Positions 42,042-50,794 of a DNA stretch of 64,000 bases are shown here, in pieces (within the stretch, counting starts at the first letter, position 1; each line of letters opens with the position of its first letter). Under the pieces are notes generated by a model. That model was given only the letters and a program-made list of their open reading frames with translations. It was not told the origin of the DNA and did not search any database. The stretch covers positions 319,520 to 383,519 of the forward strand of contig NZ_JOCX01000002.1 of NCBI RefSeq assembly GCF_000717915.1, given 5' to 3'. The translations under genes were made by a program, and so were the position numbers. Source of the stretch: Streptomyces sp. NRRL S-244. Lineage in GTDB: Bacteria > Actinomycetota > Actinomycetes > Streptomycetales > Streptomycetaceae.

Positions 42042-42328
42042 TCGTCGCGTTCTCGGTGACCCCGCTGGGGGTCGGTGAAGAGGTCGGCGAGTACGTGGCC
42101 GACGCGGTGCGCGTCGTACGGGAGTCGGGCCTGCCGAACCGCACGGACGCCATGTTCACCTCGGTCGAGGGGGAGTGGGACGAGGTGATGGACGTGGTCA
42201 AGCGCGCGGTGGCGGCCGTGGAGGAGCGGGCGCCGCGGGTGTCACTGGTCCTGAAGGCCGACATCCGCCCCGGGGTGGTCGACGGGCTGACGTCCAAGGT
42301 GGAGACGGTGGAGCGCCACCTGGCCTAG
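42038..42328 (+). CDS. MTH1187-family (thiamine-binding-like) protein
   Basis: Ferredoxin-like fold protein of 96 residues: [57 protein letters not shown]. The family (YkoF/MTH1187) binds thiamine or similar ligands and forms tetramers. It is translationally coupled to the DUF3817 gene by a GTGA overlap. Biological role is unproven. Confidence 0.85.
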   Translation: MIVAFSVTPLGVGEEVGEYVADAVRVVRESGLPNRTDAMFTSVEGEWDEVMDVVKRAVAAVEERAPRVSLVLKADIRPGVVDGLTSKVETVERHLA

Positions 42329-42342
42329 TCGCCGCCCCTGTT

Positions 42343-42375
42343 CCCGCCACCCGGACGGCCCTGTCCGGGGGCGGG
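42343..42375 (+). terminator. Hairpin after the MTH1187-family gene
   Basis: Stacked stems CCCGCC/GGCGGG and CCGGAC/GTCCGG around a small loop, 15 bp after the stop. Confidence 0.75.
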
Positions 42376-42420
42376 TGTGCGGAACCCCCCGTTCGGCCGC
42401 GCCCCGTTCGACACGCTCAG

Positions 42421-42451
42421 GGTTTGTCACCTTTTGTGGTGATATCAAACC
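42421..42451 (+). promoter_or_regulatory. Interrupted inverted repeat upstream of the glycosyltransferase, candidate operator
   Basis: Outer arms GGTTTG (42421-42426) and CAAACC (42446-42451) flank inner arms TCACC (42427-42431) and GGTGA (42438-42442). The block is AT-rich against a very GC-rich background and ends 25 bp before the GTG start. Confidence 0.5.
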
Positions 42452-42476
42452 CTGGGGTTCGAGCACTGGAGGGGCC

Positions 42477-44309
42477 GTGCGGCCGGAAGGCTTCGACTAC
42501 GAGACCCACAGCCGCCTCGCCGGACCGTTCACGGAGCCGGACCCCGCCGCCACCGGCACCGCCGCCGGTACCCCCGCCGCCTACCGGGTGGGCTACCGCT
42601 CCCTGTTGTCGCGCGAGCAGCTCCGCGCCCGAATACGCGCCGTCCTCCTCATGGCCCTGGCCCCCGTCGCCGCGGCCGGGCTGCTGCTCTACCTCGTCTG
42701 GCCCACGCACTGGACCGTCCGCGAGGGCGGCGAGCGCTGGCTCATCCGGCTCGACGCCGTGATGCTCGGCTCCATCGCGCTGATCATGCTGTTCATGCTG
42801 GTCAACGTCCTGTCCGTGGCCCACGCCACGATGGTCGCCCGCGACCCGGTACCGGTGGCGCCCCAACCCGGCACCAAGGTCGCCTTCCTGACCACGTACG
42901 TCCCCGGCAAAGAGCCGCTCGCCATGGTGCGGGGCACCCTCCTGGGGGCGGTCGCCCTGCGCCACGACGGCCCGCTCGACGTATGGCTGCTGGACGAGGG
43001 GGACGACCCCGAGGTCCGGGCCCTGTGCGCGGAGCTCGGCGTACGGCACTTCACCCGCAAGGGCATCGCCGGATGGAACACCCGCAAGGGCCCCCACCGG
43101 GCGCGGACCAAGCACGGCAACTACAACGCCTGGCTGGTCGCGCACGGAGACGACTACGAGTTCTTCGCCTCCGTCGACACCGACCACGTCCCGCTGCCGA
43201 ACTTCCTGGAGCGGATGCTCGGCTACTTCCGCGATCCGGACATCGCCTTCGTCGTCGGCCCGCAGGTGTACGGCAACTACACCGGCGCCGTCACCAAGGC
43301 CGCCGAATCCCAGCAGTACCTCTTCCACGCGCTGATCCAGCGCGCCGGCAACCGCTACGGCGCCCCCATGTTCGTCGGCACCAACAACGCCGTACGCATC
43401 AGCGCCCTCCGGCAGGCGGGCGGGCTCTACGACTCCCTCACCGAGGACATGGCCACCGGCTTCGAGCTGCACCGCCGGCGCAATCCGGCCACCGGGCGGT
43501 TCTGGCGCTCCGTCTACACCCCCGACGTGCTCGCCGTCGGCGAGGGCCCGGCCTCGTGGACCGACTTCTTCACCCAGCAGCTGCGCTGGTCCCGGGGGAC
43601 GTACGAGACCCTCCTCCGGCAGTACTGGAAAGGCTTCTTCCGGATGCCCCCGGGGCGGGCGCTCAACTACACCCTGATGCTCGTCTACTACCCCATGACG
43701 GCCGTCAACTGGCTCCTCGGCATCCTCAGCTGCGTCCTGTTCCTGTGGTTCGGCGCCTCCGGCACCCAGGTCTCCTCCGAGGTGTGGCTCATGCTCTACA
43801 CCGACGCCGCAGCCCTCCAGGTCGGCCTGTACCTGTGGAACCGCCGGCACAACATCTCCCCCCACGAGCCCGAGGGCTCCGGCGGCCTGGCCGGCATGGC
43901 GATGTCCGCGATCTGCGCGCCCGTCTACCTCGCGTCCCTCGCCTCCGCCCTGCTGCGCACCCGGGGCGGGTTCGTCGTCACCCCCAAGGGCGGCGACGCC
44001 AGCCCCGACCGGCCGGCGACCTTCCGGATCCACCTCGGCTGGGCCGCCGTCCTGGCCCTCTCCCTCGCGGCCTCGGTCCGCCTGGGCCACACCCACGCCG
44101 CGATGCGCACCTGGGCGGTGCTCGCCCTGCTCATCGCCCTCGCGCCGGTGGCCGTGTGGGCCTGGACCCTGCTGCGTGAGCGCCGGGCCGCAGCCGCCGC
44201 CCGGGCCCGGGCCCGGGCCGTCGGATCGCTGGACCTCGGGCTCGGCCACGGCCACGGGCCGGGCGAGGAGCCGGAGCCGGCGTTCGCCGCGCCGACGGGA
44301 GGGAACTGA
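42477..44309 (+). CDS. Membrane glycosyltransferase, family 2, cellulose-synthase-like (CslA type)
   Basis: Protein of 610 residues. Two N-terminal membrane helices (about 50-72, 90-115) precede a GT-2 catalytic domain with the processive-synthase set: LLDEGDD, DTDH (Asp234, Asp236), TEDMATG, and QQLRW (residues 367-371). Further membrane helices and a His/Gly-rich tail follow. It probably polymerises a beta-linked glycan from a UDP-sugar and exports it. GTG 42477 follows GGAGGGG. The downstream partner is a GlxA-like oxidase only 3 bp away, as in the CslA-GlxA tip-glycan system. Confidence 0.88.
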   Translation: MRPEGFDYETHSRLAGPFTEPDPAATGTAAGTPAAYRVGYRSLLSREQLRARIRAVLLMALAPVAAAGLLLYLVWPTHWTVREGGERWLIRLDAVMLGSIALIMLFMLVNVLSVAHATMVARDPVPVAPQPGTKVAFLTTYVPGKEPLAMVRGTLLGAVALRHDGPLDVWLLDEGDDPEVRALCAELGVRHFTRKGIAGWNTRKGPHRARTKHGNYNAWLVAHGDDYEFFASVDTDHVPLPNFLERMLGYFRDPDIAFVVGPQVYGNYTGAVTKAAESQQYLFHALIQRAGNRYGAPMFVGTNNAVRISALRQAGGLYDSLTEDMATGFELHRRRNPATGRFWRSVYTPDVLAVGEGPASWTDFFTQQLRWSRGTYETLLRQYWKGFFRMPPGRALNYTLMLVYYPMTAVNWLLGILSCVLFLWFGASGTQVSSEVWLMLYTDAAALQVGLYLWNRRHNISPHEPEGSGGLAGMAMSAICAPVYLASLASALLRTRGGFVVTPKGGDASPDRPATFRIHLGWAAVLALSLAASVRLGHTHAAMRTWAVLALLIALAPVAVWAWTLLRERRAAAAARARARAVGSLDLGLGHGHGPGEEPEPAFAAPTGGN

Positions 44310-44312
44310 CCC

Positions 44313-46310
44313 ATGGAGTACCGGCCGTCGAAGCAGTTCAAGAACACCGTGCTGGGCACCGGGGCCGTGGTGGTGCTGGCCGCGCTCAACGCGCCCGCCG
44401 CGCTCTCCTTCGCGCAGGAGCGCTACCACTCGTACAAGATCGGGCAGTCCAGCTACAAGATCCAGTACGGCTCGTGGGGGCAGGTCCGCCTCCCCGAGGA
44501 GTACCGGATCAACGCGATGCACGCGGCCCTGCTGCACACGGGCAAGGTGCTGCTGATCGCCGGCTCCGGCAACAACCAGAAGAAGTTCGACAAGGGCACC
44601 TTCGACACCGTCCTGTGGGACCCGAAGGACGACAGCTTCAAGAAGATCCCGACCCCGGAGGACTTCTTCTGCTCCGGCCACAGCCAACTGCCCAGCGGCC
44701 GGCTGCTGGTGGCGGGAGGCACCGCCCGGTACGAGGTCCTCGACGGCAAGGTCACCCGCGCGGGCGGCGGCATGCGGGTCAAGAACGAGAGCCCCGACAA
44801 GGTGGCCCGGCTGAGGAAGGGCACCCGGTTCCGGTCCCCGTCCGGGGTCGAGTACGTGTCGAAGTTCGACGTCACCGTGCCGAAGGCCACGCGCGAGTTC
44901 GAGATCACGTACGGGCGCAAGGGGCACCTGAAGCCCTGGCAGAGCAAGGTGGTGGCCTCGGAGGCGCGGGTCTTCGTCGAGGCCGTCAAGGCCGGCGCCG
45001 AGGGGCTGACGACCGAGGCCGCCCAGTACCGGATCCTCGGCCTCGAGGGGAAGGACGCCGACAACGTCTACGGGCTCGCGGAGCGGCTGAGCGTCGAGAA
45101 GCAGGACTTCCAGGGGATCAAGTCGGCGTACGAGTTCGACCCGAAGGCCGAGAAATACGTCCCCGTCGACCCGATGAAGGACGCCCGCTGGTACCCGACC
45201 CTGGTCGCCCTCCAGGACGGGCGGGTCCTCGCGGTCTCCGGGCTCAACGACGTGGGGGACGTGGTCCCCGGCGACAACGAGTTCTACGACCCGAAGACGA
45301 AGAAGTGGACCCGGGGCCCCTTCCGCTACTTCCCGACCTACCCCGCGATCTTCCTCATACAGGGCGGCAAACTGCTCTACACCGGCTCCAACGCCGGCTA
45401 CGGCCCGGCGGACAAGGGGCGCGAGCCCGGCGTGTGGGACCCCAAGACCAACAAGTTCGCACAGGTGCCGGGGCTGGCGGACCCCGACCAGCTGGAGACC
45501 TCGTCCTCGGTGCTGCTGCCGCCGGCCCAGGACCAGCGGGTCATGGTGCTGGGCGGCGGCGGGGTCGGCGAGTCGAAGCTCTCGTCGAGCCGGACGGCGA
45601 TCGTGGACCTCAAGGAGGACAACCCGGTCTTCCGCTCCTCGGCGCGGCTGCCGCAGGGCACCCGGTACCTGAGCAGCGTGCTGCTGCCGGACGACTCCGT
45701 GTTCACCACCGGCGGCTCCCGCGACTACCGCGGCCGGGGCGCCAGCGACGTCCACAAGGCGCAGTTCTACTACCCGCGCACCGACTCCTTCGTGGCCGCC
45801 GCCGACCCGGCGGTGGGCCGCAACTACCACTCCGGGGCGCTGCTGCTGCCCGACGGGCGGATCGCGACGTTCGGCTCCGACCCGCTCTTCGCGGACAAGG
45901 ACAACACCCGGCTCGGTAAGTTCGAGCACCGGCTGGAGGTGTACTCGCCGCCCTACCTGTACCGGGACCCGGCGCTGCGGCCCGTCCTGGGGGCCGGGCC
46001 GGCCGAGGTGGGCCGGGACGGGCGGGCCACCTTCGCGTCGCCGCACCCGGAGCGGATCCGGCGGGCCCGGCTGATGCGGCCGAGCGCGGTCACGCACACC
46101 ACGGACGTGGAGCAGCGCTCGATCGAGCTCGGGCTGACGCGGGCGGCCGGGGCGGTGACGCTCGACGTGCCGAAGGACCCGACGCTGGTGCCGCCGGGCT
46201 GGTACATGCTGTTCGTGACGGATGCGGAGGGGACGCCCTCGGAGGCGAGGTGGCTGCGGGTGCGGGAGCCGCAGCCGCGGCCGCAGCCGGTGGGGGCGCC
46301 GGACGAGTAG
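44313..46310 (+). CDS. GlxA-like mononuclear copper radical oxidase (galactose-oxidase family)
   Basis: Protein of 665 residues with an N-terminal membrane anchor (about 10-35) and a kelch-type propeller ending in a DUF1929 domain. By motif alignment with galactose oxidase: Cys120 (FCSGH) and Tyr294 (ARWYPT) are the likely Tyr-Cys cofactor pair, Trp293 its stacking neighbour, and Tyr505, His506 (NYHSG) and His595 (VTHTTD) the other copper ligands. All are intact, so it should be active. GlxA oxidises a glycan at hyphal tips. It is 3 bp downstream of the glycosyltransferase and surely co-transcribed. Confidence 0.9.
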   Translation: MEYRPSKQFKNTVLGTGAVVVLAALNAPAALSFAQERYHSYKIGQSSYKIQYGSWGQVRLPEEYRINAMHAALLHTGKVLLIAGSGNNQKKFDKGTFDTVLWDPKDDSFKKIPTPEDFFCSGHSQLPSGRLLVAGGTARYEVLDGKVTRAGGGMRVKNESPDKVARLRKGTRFRSPSGVEYVSKFDVTVPKATREFEITYGRKGHLKPWQSKVVASEARVFVEAVKAGAEGLTTEAAQYRILGLEGKDADNVYGLAERLSVEKQDFQGIKSAYEFDPKAEKYVPVDPMKDARWYPTLVALQDGRVLAVSGLNDVGDVVPGDNEFYDPKTKKWTRGPFRYFPTYPAIFLIQGGKLLYTGSNAGYGPADKGREPGVWDPKTNKFAQVPGLADPDQLETSSSVLLPPAQDQRVMVLGGGGVGESKLSSSRTAIVDLKEDNPVFRSSARLPQGTRYLSSVLLPDDSVFTTGGSRDYRGRGASDVHKAQFYYPRTDSFVAAADPAVGRNYHSGALLLPDGRIATFGSDPLFADKDNTRLGKFEHRLEVYSPPYLYRDPALRPVLGAGPAEVGRDGRATFASPHPERIRRARLMRPSAVTHTTDVEQRSIELGLTRAAGAVTLDVPKDPTLVPPGWYMLFVTDAEGTPSEARWLRVREPQPRPQPVGAPDE

Positions 46311-46337
46311 CCCCTCGTGCAGCCCCTCGCGCGCAGG

Positions 46338-47405
46338 CTACTCCCTGGCGCGGGCGGCCAGACCGAGCGCGTAGTCCGGCCACCACCGGCCGGCCGCCGG
46401 ACCGCCGCGGCAGGGCCCGTCGGACTCGCCGGGTCGCTTGATCCAGAGGTACGCGTCGACGAGCGGGTCACCCGTCCTGTCGGTCGGCGCGATCCCGAGG
46501 GCGCGGCCGGGCGGGTTGCACCAGGTCTCGTGGCCGCCGCCCGGGAGCGGGCCCTCGCCGTTGCGGCTGGTGTCGACGACGAAGTGCTTGCCGTGGGCGG
46601 CAGCGGAGATGCGGGCGCCGTACTCCCGGCCCGCCGCGTCGGGCTGGAAGTTGGAGACGTTGAGGGAGAAGCCGTCGGCCTGGCCGAGCCCGGCTTTGTA
46701 GAGGGGTTCGACGAGGTTCATCGGGTCCGGGATCCAGGCCGGATTGCCGGCGTCCAGGTAGACCTTCGTGTTCCGGTTCTTCTTCAGCCGGGTGACGGCC
46801 TCGGAGAGGAGCCGGAAGCGCTCCTCGTGGTGGGCGGGCCGGGTGCAGCCGTCCACGATGTGCGGGACGGCGTCCGGCTCCAGCACCACCACCGCCCTGG
46901 CGTCGCCGATGGCGTCGGCGAAGGCCCCGATCCAGTTGCGGTACGCGGTGGCGCTCGTGGCCCCGCCGGCCGAGTGCCGGCCGCAGTCGCGGTACGGGAT
47001 GTTGTACGCGGTGAGCACCAGGACCCGGCCCGCCGCCTTGGCGCCCTTCGCGGCCCGGCGGATCGCGGGTCCGGGGTCGTCGCCCGGTCCCCACAGGGCC
47101 ATGGGCCGTTCCGAGATCCGGCGCAGCAGCTGGGCGTCGCTGTTGCGGCCCTGCGCCTCCCAGGCGGCGACCTGCCGGGCCGCGTCGCTGTCCGGGTCCA
47201 CCCAGTACGGGGATCCGGCGGGCGCGGCCCGCGCCGAGGCCTCGGGCGGCGCCTCCGCGGGCGCGCGCGACGGGGCGGACTCCTCGCTCCCGCAGCCGGG
47301 TGCCGCGGCGAGCAGCAGGGCCAGGCCGAGCGCGGCGGCGAGGGCTCTGGGGCGGGGGAGGGGGCGCGGACGGCGCCGGGATCGGGATCGGGATCGGCCT
47401 GGCAT
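46338..47405 (-). CDS. Glycoside hydrolase family 6 (endoglucanase-like), probable lipoprotein
   Basis: Protein of 355 residues. An Arg-rich N terminus and hydrophobic helix end in a lipobox-like AAPGC near residue 38, then a short linker and a GH6 domain: VLTAYNIPYRDCGRHSAGG, VVVLEPDAVPHI (catalytic Asp region), YLDAGNPAWI, HFVVDTSRNGEGP and WCNPPGRALG. It would cut beta-1,4-glucan. It is convergent with the GlxA-like gene 28 bp away, recalling CslZ beside CslA/GlxA. ATG 47405 follows GAGGAA. A long open frame to 50585 is antisense noise. Confidence 0.9.
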   Translation of the reverse strand: MPGRSRSRSRRRPRPLPRPRALAAALGLALLLAAAPGCGSEESAPSRAPAEAPPEASARAAPAGSPYWVDPDSDAARQVAAWEAQGRNSDAQLLRRISERPMALWGPGDDPGPAIRRAAKGAKAAGRVLVLTAYNIPYRDCGRHSAGGATSATAYRNWIGAFADAIGDARAVVVLEPDAVPHIVDGCTRPAHHEERFRLLSEAVTRLKKNRNTKVYLDAGNPAWIPDPMNLVEPLYKAGLGQADGFSLNVSNFQPDAAGREYGARISAAAHGKHFVVDTSRNGEGPLPGGGHETWCNPPGRALGIAPTDRTGDPLVDAYLWIKRPGESDGPCRGGPAAGRWWPDYALGLAARARE

Positions 47406-47454
47406 CCGGGTTCCTCGGGACGAAGGGGTCGGTGCGCGGAATTGCGGAATCGCA

Positions 47455-47480
47455 GACCGGCATATCGTGACATGACGGTC
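47455..47480 (-). promoter_or_regulatory. Imperfect 26-bp palindrome upstream of the GH6 gene
   Basis: Arms GACCGnCATnTC and GAnATGnCGGTC (10 of 13 positions symmetric), 50-75 bp before the GH6 start. Candidate operator. Confidence 0.4.
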
Positions 47481-47512
47481 AGTCACCCCCGCCCCGCGAC
47501 ACCGCACGCCGC

Positions 47513-48511
47513 CTACGTCCGGGGCGCACCGCCCGTCGTCAGGGCGATGGCGAGCGGGGTGCGCTCGTAGAGGATCCGGTGGCCGTGCCGGGCCGAGATC
47601 AGCAGGCCCGCGCCGTGCAGGGCCTTCAGGTGCGCCGAGACCGTGGCCGGGGCGAGGCCGAGCCGGTGGGCCAGCTCCGTCGTGGAGGCCGGCTCGTCGA
47701 GCGCGCACAGCACGTCGGCCCGGCCGCGGCCCAGCAGCCGCGCCAGCGCCCGCGGGGGCGGACCCGCCGACGCCGTCCACAGGGCGCCGATGCCCCGCGC
47801 CGGGTACACCAGCGTCGGCTGCCAGGGCGGGTCGTACCCGCCGACCACCTCCGGCCACACGAACGCGCTCGGCATGAGGAGCAGGCCCTGCCCGTCCAGG
47901 GAGCGGTCGTGGTGGTTCGCGCGGTCGATGGTGAGCGTCCCGTCCGACCACCGCAGGTCCGGGTGGAGGCCGTCGAACAGCGCCTCCAGCCCGCCCGCCC
48001 CCAGCCGCCGCGAGTGGAACAGGACGTCGGCCTCCAGCAGGGCCCGCAGCCGCGGCCAGTGCGGGGCGACCAGCGCGGCCCAGGCCTGCTCGTAGAGGTC
48101 GGCCAGCTCCCGTACGGCGCGGGCCGGGTCGGCGAGCATCCGCCGCCCGAGGTCGCTCTCGGCGGCGCCCGGGGTGCAGACGAGGGAGCGCCGCAGGTCC
48201 TCCCGTACGGCCTGCGGATCGGCGGCCGCGGACCGGACCCGCGCCAGCTCCTCCTCGAAGGTGACGGAGGGTCCGACCGGCGGCGGGCTCAGGAAGTCCG
48301 GGTTGTGGCCGGCCCACGGCATCAGCAGCCACAGCGGCCGCAGGTCCAGCCCGTCGGCGGCCGCCCTGACCTGCCGGAGCCAGGGCAGGTGGTACGCCTG
48401 CCGCCCCGGCCGCAGCAGGGTCCGCACCGCCTCCTGCGTCTCCCAGCGGGGCGATATGGAGAACCGGCAGCGCAGCAGGTCGCCGGCCCCGAACCGGAAG
48501 TGGAACGCCAT
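47513..48511 (-). CDS. ArsR-type winged-helix regulator (DUF5937-like)
   Basis: Protein of 332 residues. The N-terminal 240 residues form an uncharacterised domain (MAFHFRFGAGDLLRCRFSISP...); the C-terminal 80 residues are an ArsR winged helix (LLGRGRADVLCALDEPASTTELAHRLGLAPATVSAHLKALHGAGLL). It is divergent from an MFS exporter with a long perfect inverted repeat between them, the usual plan of a self-regulated exporter/repressor pair. The ligand is unknown. Confidence 0.86.
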   Translation of the reverse strand: MAFHFRFGAGDLLRCRFSISPRWETQEAVRTLLRPGRQAYHLPWLRQVRAAADGLDLRPLWLLMPWAGHNPDFLSPPPVGPSVTFEEELARVRSAAADPQAVREDLRRSLVCTPGAAESDLGRRMLADPARAVRELADLYEQAWAALVAPHWPRLRALLEADVLFHSRRLGAGGLEALFDGLHPDLRWSDGTLTIDRANHHDRSLDGQGLLLMPSAFVWPEVVGGYDPPWQPTLVYPARGIGALWTASAGPPPRALARLLGRGRADVLCALDEPASTTELAHRLGLAPATVSAHLKALHGAGLLISARHGHRILYERTPLAIALTTGGAPRT

Positions 48512-48538
48512 GCCTCTCCCTGCCTCGCCCTGTGCGGT

Positions 48539-48570
48539 GGCAGTGATTCGGCATGTGGCGAATCACTGCC
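48539..48570. promoter_or_regulatory. Operator between the ArsR-type regulator and the MFS exporter
   Basis: GGCAGTGATTCG (48539-48550) and CGAATCACTGCC (48559-48570) form a perfect 12-bp inverted repeat with an 8-bp spacer, in the 91-bp gap between two divergent genes. Confidence 0.75.
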
Positions 48571-48602
48571 GCACCCCCACCGTAGTCCCGCAGGGTCGCC
48601 GT

Positions 48603-49847
48603 ATGTCCACCACCGTCAACGAGGCCGCCGGCGGATACCGCTCCGTCTTCCGGGTCCGGGAGTTCCGGCCCGTGTTCGCCGCCCACCTGCTGTCCGTCCT
48701 CGGCATCGTCATCGCCGAGATCGCCCTCACGGTCCTCGTGTTCCGCGCCACCGGCTCGCCCCTGATGAGCGCGCTCACGTTCGCCCTCGGCTTCCTCCCG
48801 TACGTCCTCGGCGGGACCCTCCTCGCCGGGATCGCCGACCGCAGGCCCGCCCGCCGGGTCCTCGTCGGCTGCGACCTCGTCTGCGCCGCCTGCGCGGCGG
48901 CCATGGTCCTGCCCGGCACCCCCGTCGCCGGGCTGCTCGTCCTGCGCTGCGCCATGGCGTTCGTCGCCCCCCTCTTCCAGGGCACGCGCAACGCCTCCCT
49001 CGCCGACGTCCTCGGCCCCGGCGACGCCTACGTCCTCGGCCGCTCCCTGATCCGCATGGTCGCCCAGAGCGCCCAGCTCATCGGCTTCGGCCTCGGCGGG
49101 CTGCTGCTCACCGTCCTCGCCCCGCGCGCGGCCATCGCGCTGACCGCCGCCGGATTCCTGAGCTCGGCCCTGCTGCTGCGCTTCGGCACGGTGGCGCGGC
49201 CGGCCCGGGCCGCCGCCGGGCGCACCTCCCCGCTCGCCGGGCTGCGCGCCGTCCTGGGCGAGCGCCGCCTGCGCGCCCTGACGCTGCTGTTCTGGCTGCC
49301 GCCCGTCTTCGTCATCGCCCCCGAGGCGCTGCTCGTCCCGTACGCCGACGGCATCGGCGCCGGCACCGCCGCCCTGGGAGTGATGATGTGCGCGCTGCCC
49401 GTCGGCACCATCGCGGGTGAACTGTGGGCCGGCTCGGTGCTCGGCCCGCGGGCCCGCTCCCGGCTCGTGGCCCCGCTCGCGGCCGCCTGCCTGCTGCCGC
49501 TGCTCGTCTACGCCTTCCGGCCCGGGGTGACGGCCGTACTGGCCGCCCTGCTGCTGGCGGGCCTGGCGCACGCGTACACCCTCGGCCTCGACCAGTGGTA
49601 CGTCGACGCCGTCCCGGACGCGCTGCGCGGCCGGGCGATGACCCTGCTGAGCACCGGGCTGATGACCCTCCAGGGCGTCGGCATGGCCCTGGCCGGGCTG
49701 GCCGCCGAGTTCCTGCCGGCGCACGTGGTCGTCGCGGGCGCGGCCGTACTCGGCACGGCGGTGGTGCTGCTCCTCCTCGCCGAACTGCGCGCCGCGGGCC
49801 GTCGGGACGGCCGACCGAAGAATGAGACGGGGCCCGCCGCCAAATGA
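48603..49847 (+). CDS. MFS transporter
   Basis: Protein of 414 residues with 12 predicted membrane helices. The cytoplasmic loop between helices 2 and 3 reads GGTLLAGIADRRPARRVLVGCD, matching the MFS G-x-x-x-D-R-x-x-R/K motif. Substrate is not evident; many relatives export drugs or macrolides. ATG 48603 follows AGGG. It is controlled presumably by the adjacent ArsR-type regulator, and a MarR gene follows 21 bp downstream. Confidence 0.88.
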   Translation: MSTTVNEAAGGYRSVFRVREFRPVFAAHLLSVLGIVIAEIALTVLVFRATGSPLMSALTFALGFLPYVLGGTLLAGIADRRPARRVLVGCDLVCAACAAAMVLPGTPVAGLLVLRCAMAFVAPLFQGTRNASLADVLGPGDAYVLGRSLIRMVAQSAQLIGFGLGGLLLTVLAPRAAIALTAAGFLSSALLLRFGTVARPARAAAGRTSPLAGLRAVLGERRLRALTLLFWLPPVFVIAPEALLVPYADGIGAGTAALGVMMCALPVGTIAGELWAGSVLGPRARSRLVAPLAAACLLPLLVYAFRPGVTAVLAALLLAGLAHAYTLGLDQWYVDAVPDALRGRAMTLLSTGLMTLQGVGMALAGLAAEFLPAHVVVAGAAVLGTAVVLLLLAELRAAGRRDGRPKNETGPAAK

Positions 49848-49868
49848 CCGCCCGGTAGGGTCGGGTGC

Positions 49869-50375
49869 GTGTCCAAGCCGCTCAGCCTGCCCTTCGACCC
49901 CATCGCCCGCGCCGACGAGCTCTGGCAGCGCCGCTGGGGGCCGGTGCCCTCGATGGCCGCCATCACCTCGATCATGCGCGCGCACCAGATCCTGCTCGGC
50001 GAGGTCGACGCGGTGGTCAAGCCGTACGGGCTGACCTTCGCGCGGTACGAGGCGCTGGTGCTGCTCACCTTCTCCAAGGCCGGCGAACTGCCGATGTCGA
50101 AGATCGGCGAGCGGCTGATGGTCCACCCGACGTCGGTGACGAACACGGTGGACCGGCTGGTGCGGTCCGGGCTGGTGGCCAAGCGGCCCAACCCGAACGA
50201 CGGCCGCGGCACGCTCGCGTCCATCACGGACAAGGGCCGCGAGGTCGTCGAGGCGGCGACGAAGGACCTGATGGCGGTCGACTTCGGGCTCCGCGCGTAC
50301 GACGCCGAGGAGTGCCAGGAGATCTTCGCGCTCCTGCGTCCCCTGCGGGTCGCCGCGGCGGACTTCGAGGAGTAG
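49869..50375 (+). CDS. MarR-family transcriptional regulator
   Basis: Protein of 168 residues: dimerization helices flank a winged HTH (LTFARYEALVLLTFSKAGELPMSKIGERLMVHPTSVTNTVDRLVRSGLVAKRPNPNDGRGTLASIT). GTG 49869 is 21 bp after the MFS gene, so read-through expression is likely. The DUF3817 gene follows after 69 bp. Ligand and targets unknown. Confidence 0.88.
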   Translation: MSKPLSLPFDPIARADELWQRRWGPVPSMAAITSIMRAHQILLGEVDAVVKPYGLTFARYEALVLLTFSKAGELPMSKIGERLMVHPTSVTNTVDRLVRSGLVAKRPNPNDGRGTLASITDKGREVVEAATKDLMAVDFGLRAYDAEECQEIFALLRPLRVAAADFEE

Positions 50376-50444
50376 AGGAGCCGCGGACCGCGCTCGCCGG
50401 GCCCCCGTCAAGATCGAGCAAAACGGACGGTTAGGCTCATCGGC

Positions 50445-50774
50445 ATGAAGAAGAGCGTGCTGACCCGCTACCGGGTCATGGCCTATCTGACCGCGGTCAT
50501 GCTGTTGATCCTCTGCACCTGCATGGTTTTCAAGTACGGCTTCGACACCGGCGCCGACCTGACCCTCGCGGTCTCGCAGGTGCACGGCGTGCTGTTCATG
50601 ATCTACCTGGTGTTCGCCTTCGACCTGGGCTCCAAGGCCAGGTGGCCGTTCCCGAAGCTGCTCTGGGTGCTGGTCTCCGGCACGATCCCGCTGGCCGCCT
50701 TCTTCGTCGAGCGCAAGGTCCGCGCCGAGGTCGAGCCGCTCGTCGAGGGCGCTCCGGTCACCGCCGGGGCCTAG
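50445..50774 (+). CDS. DUF3817 membrane protein, copy 2
   Basis: Protein of 109 residues with three hydrophobic segments and the motif VSQVHGVLFMIYLVFAFDLGSKARWPFPKLLW, paralogous to the gene at 41691-42041. It sits between a MarR regulator and icmA and is closed by a strong terminator (50795-50817). Function unknown. Confidence 0.86.
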   Translation: MKKSVLTRYRVMAYLTAVMLLILCTCMVFKYGFDTGADLTLAVSQVHGVLFMIYLVFAFDLGSKARWPFPKLLWVLVSGTIPLAAFFVERKVRAEVEPLVEGAPVTAGA

Positions 50775-50794
50775 AGCGCCGCCGGCATACCGGC

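Noticed and set aside
46338..50585. Open frame of 1415 codons on the minus strand spanning GH6 to the MarR gene
   Set aside because: Only the GH6 part up to 47405 has family sequence and a ribosome site; the rest is antisense to the MFS gene and MarR genes.
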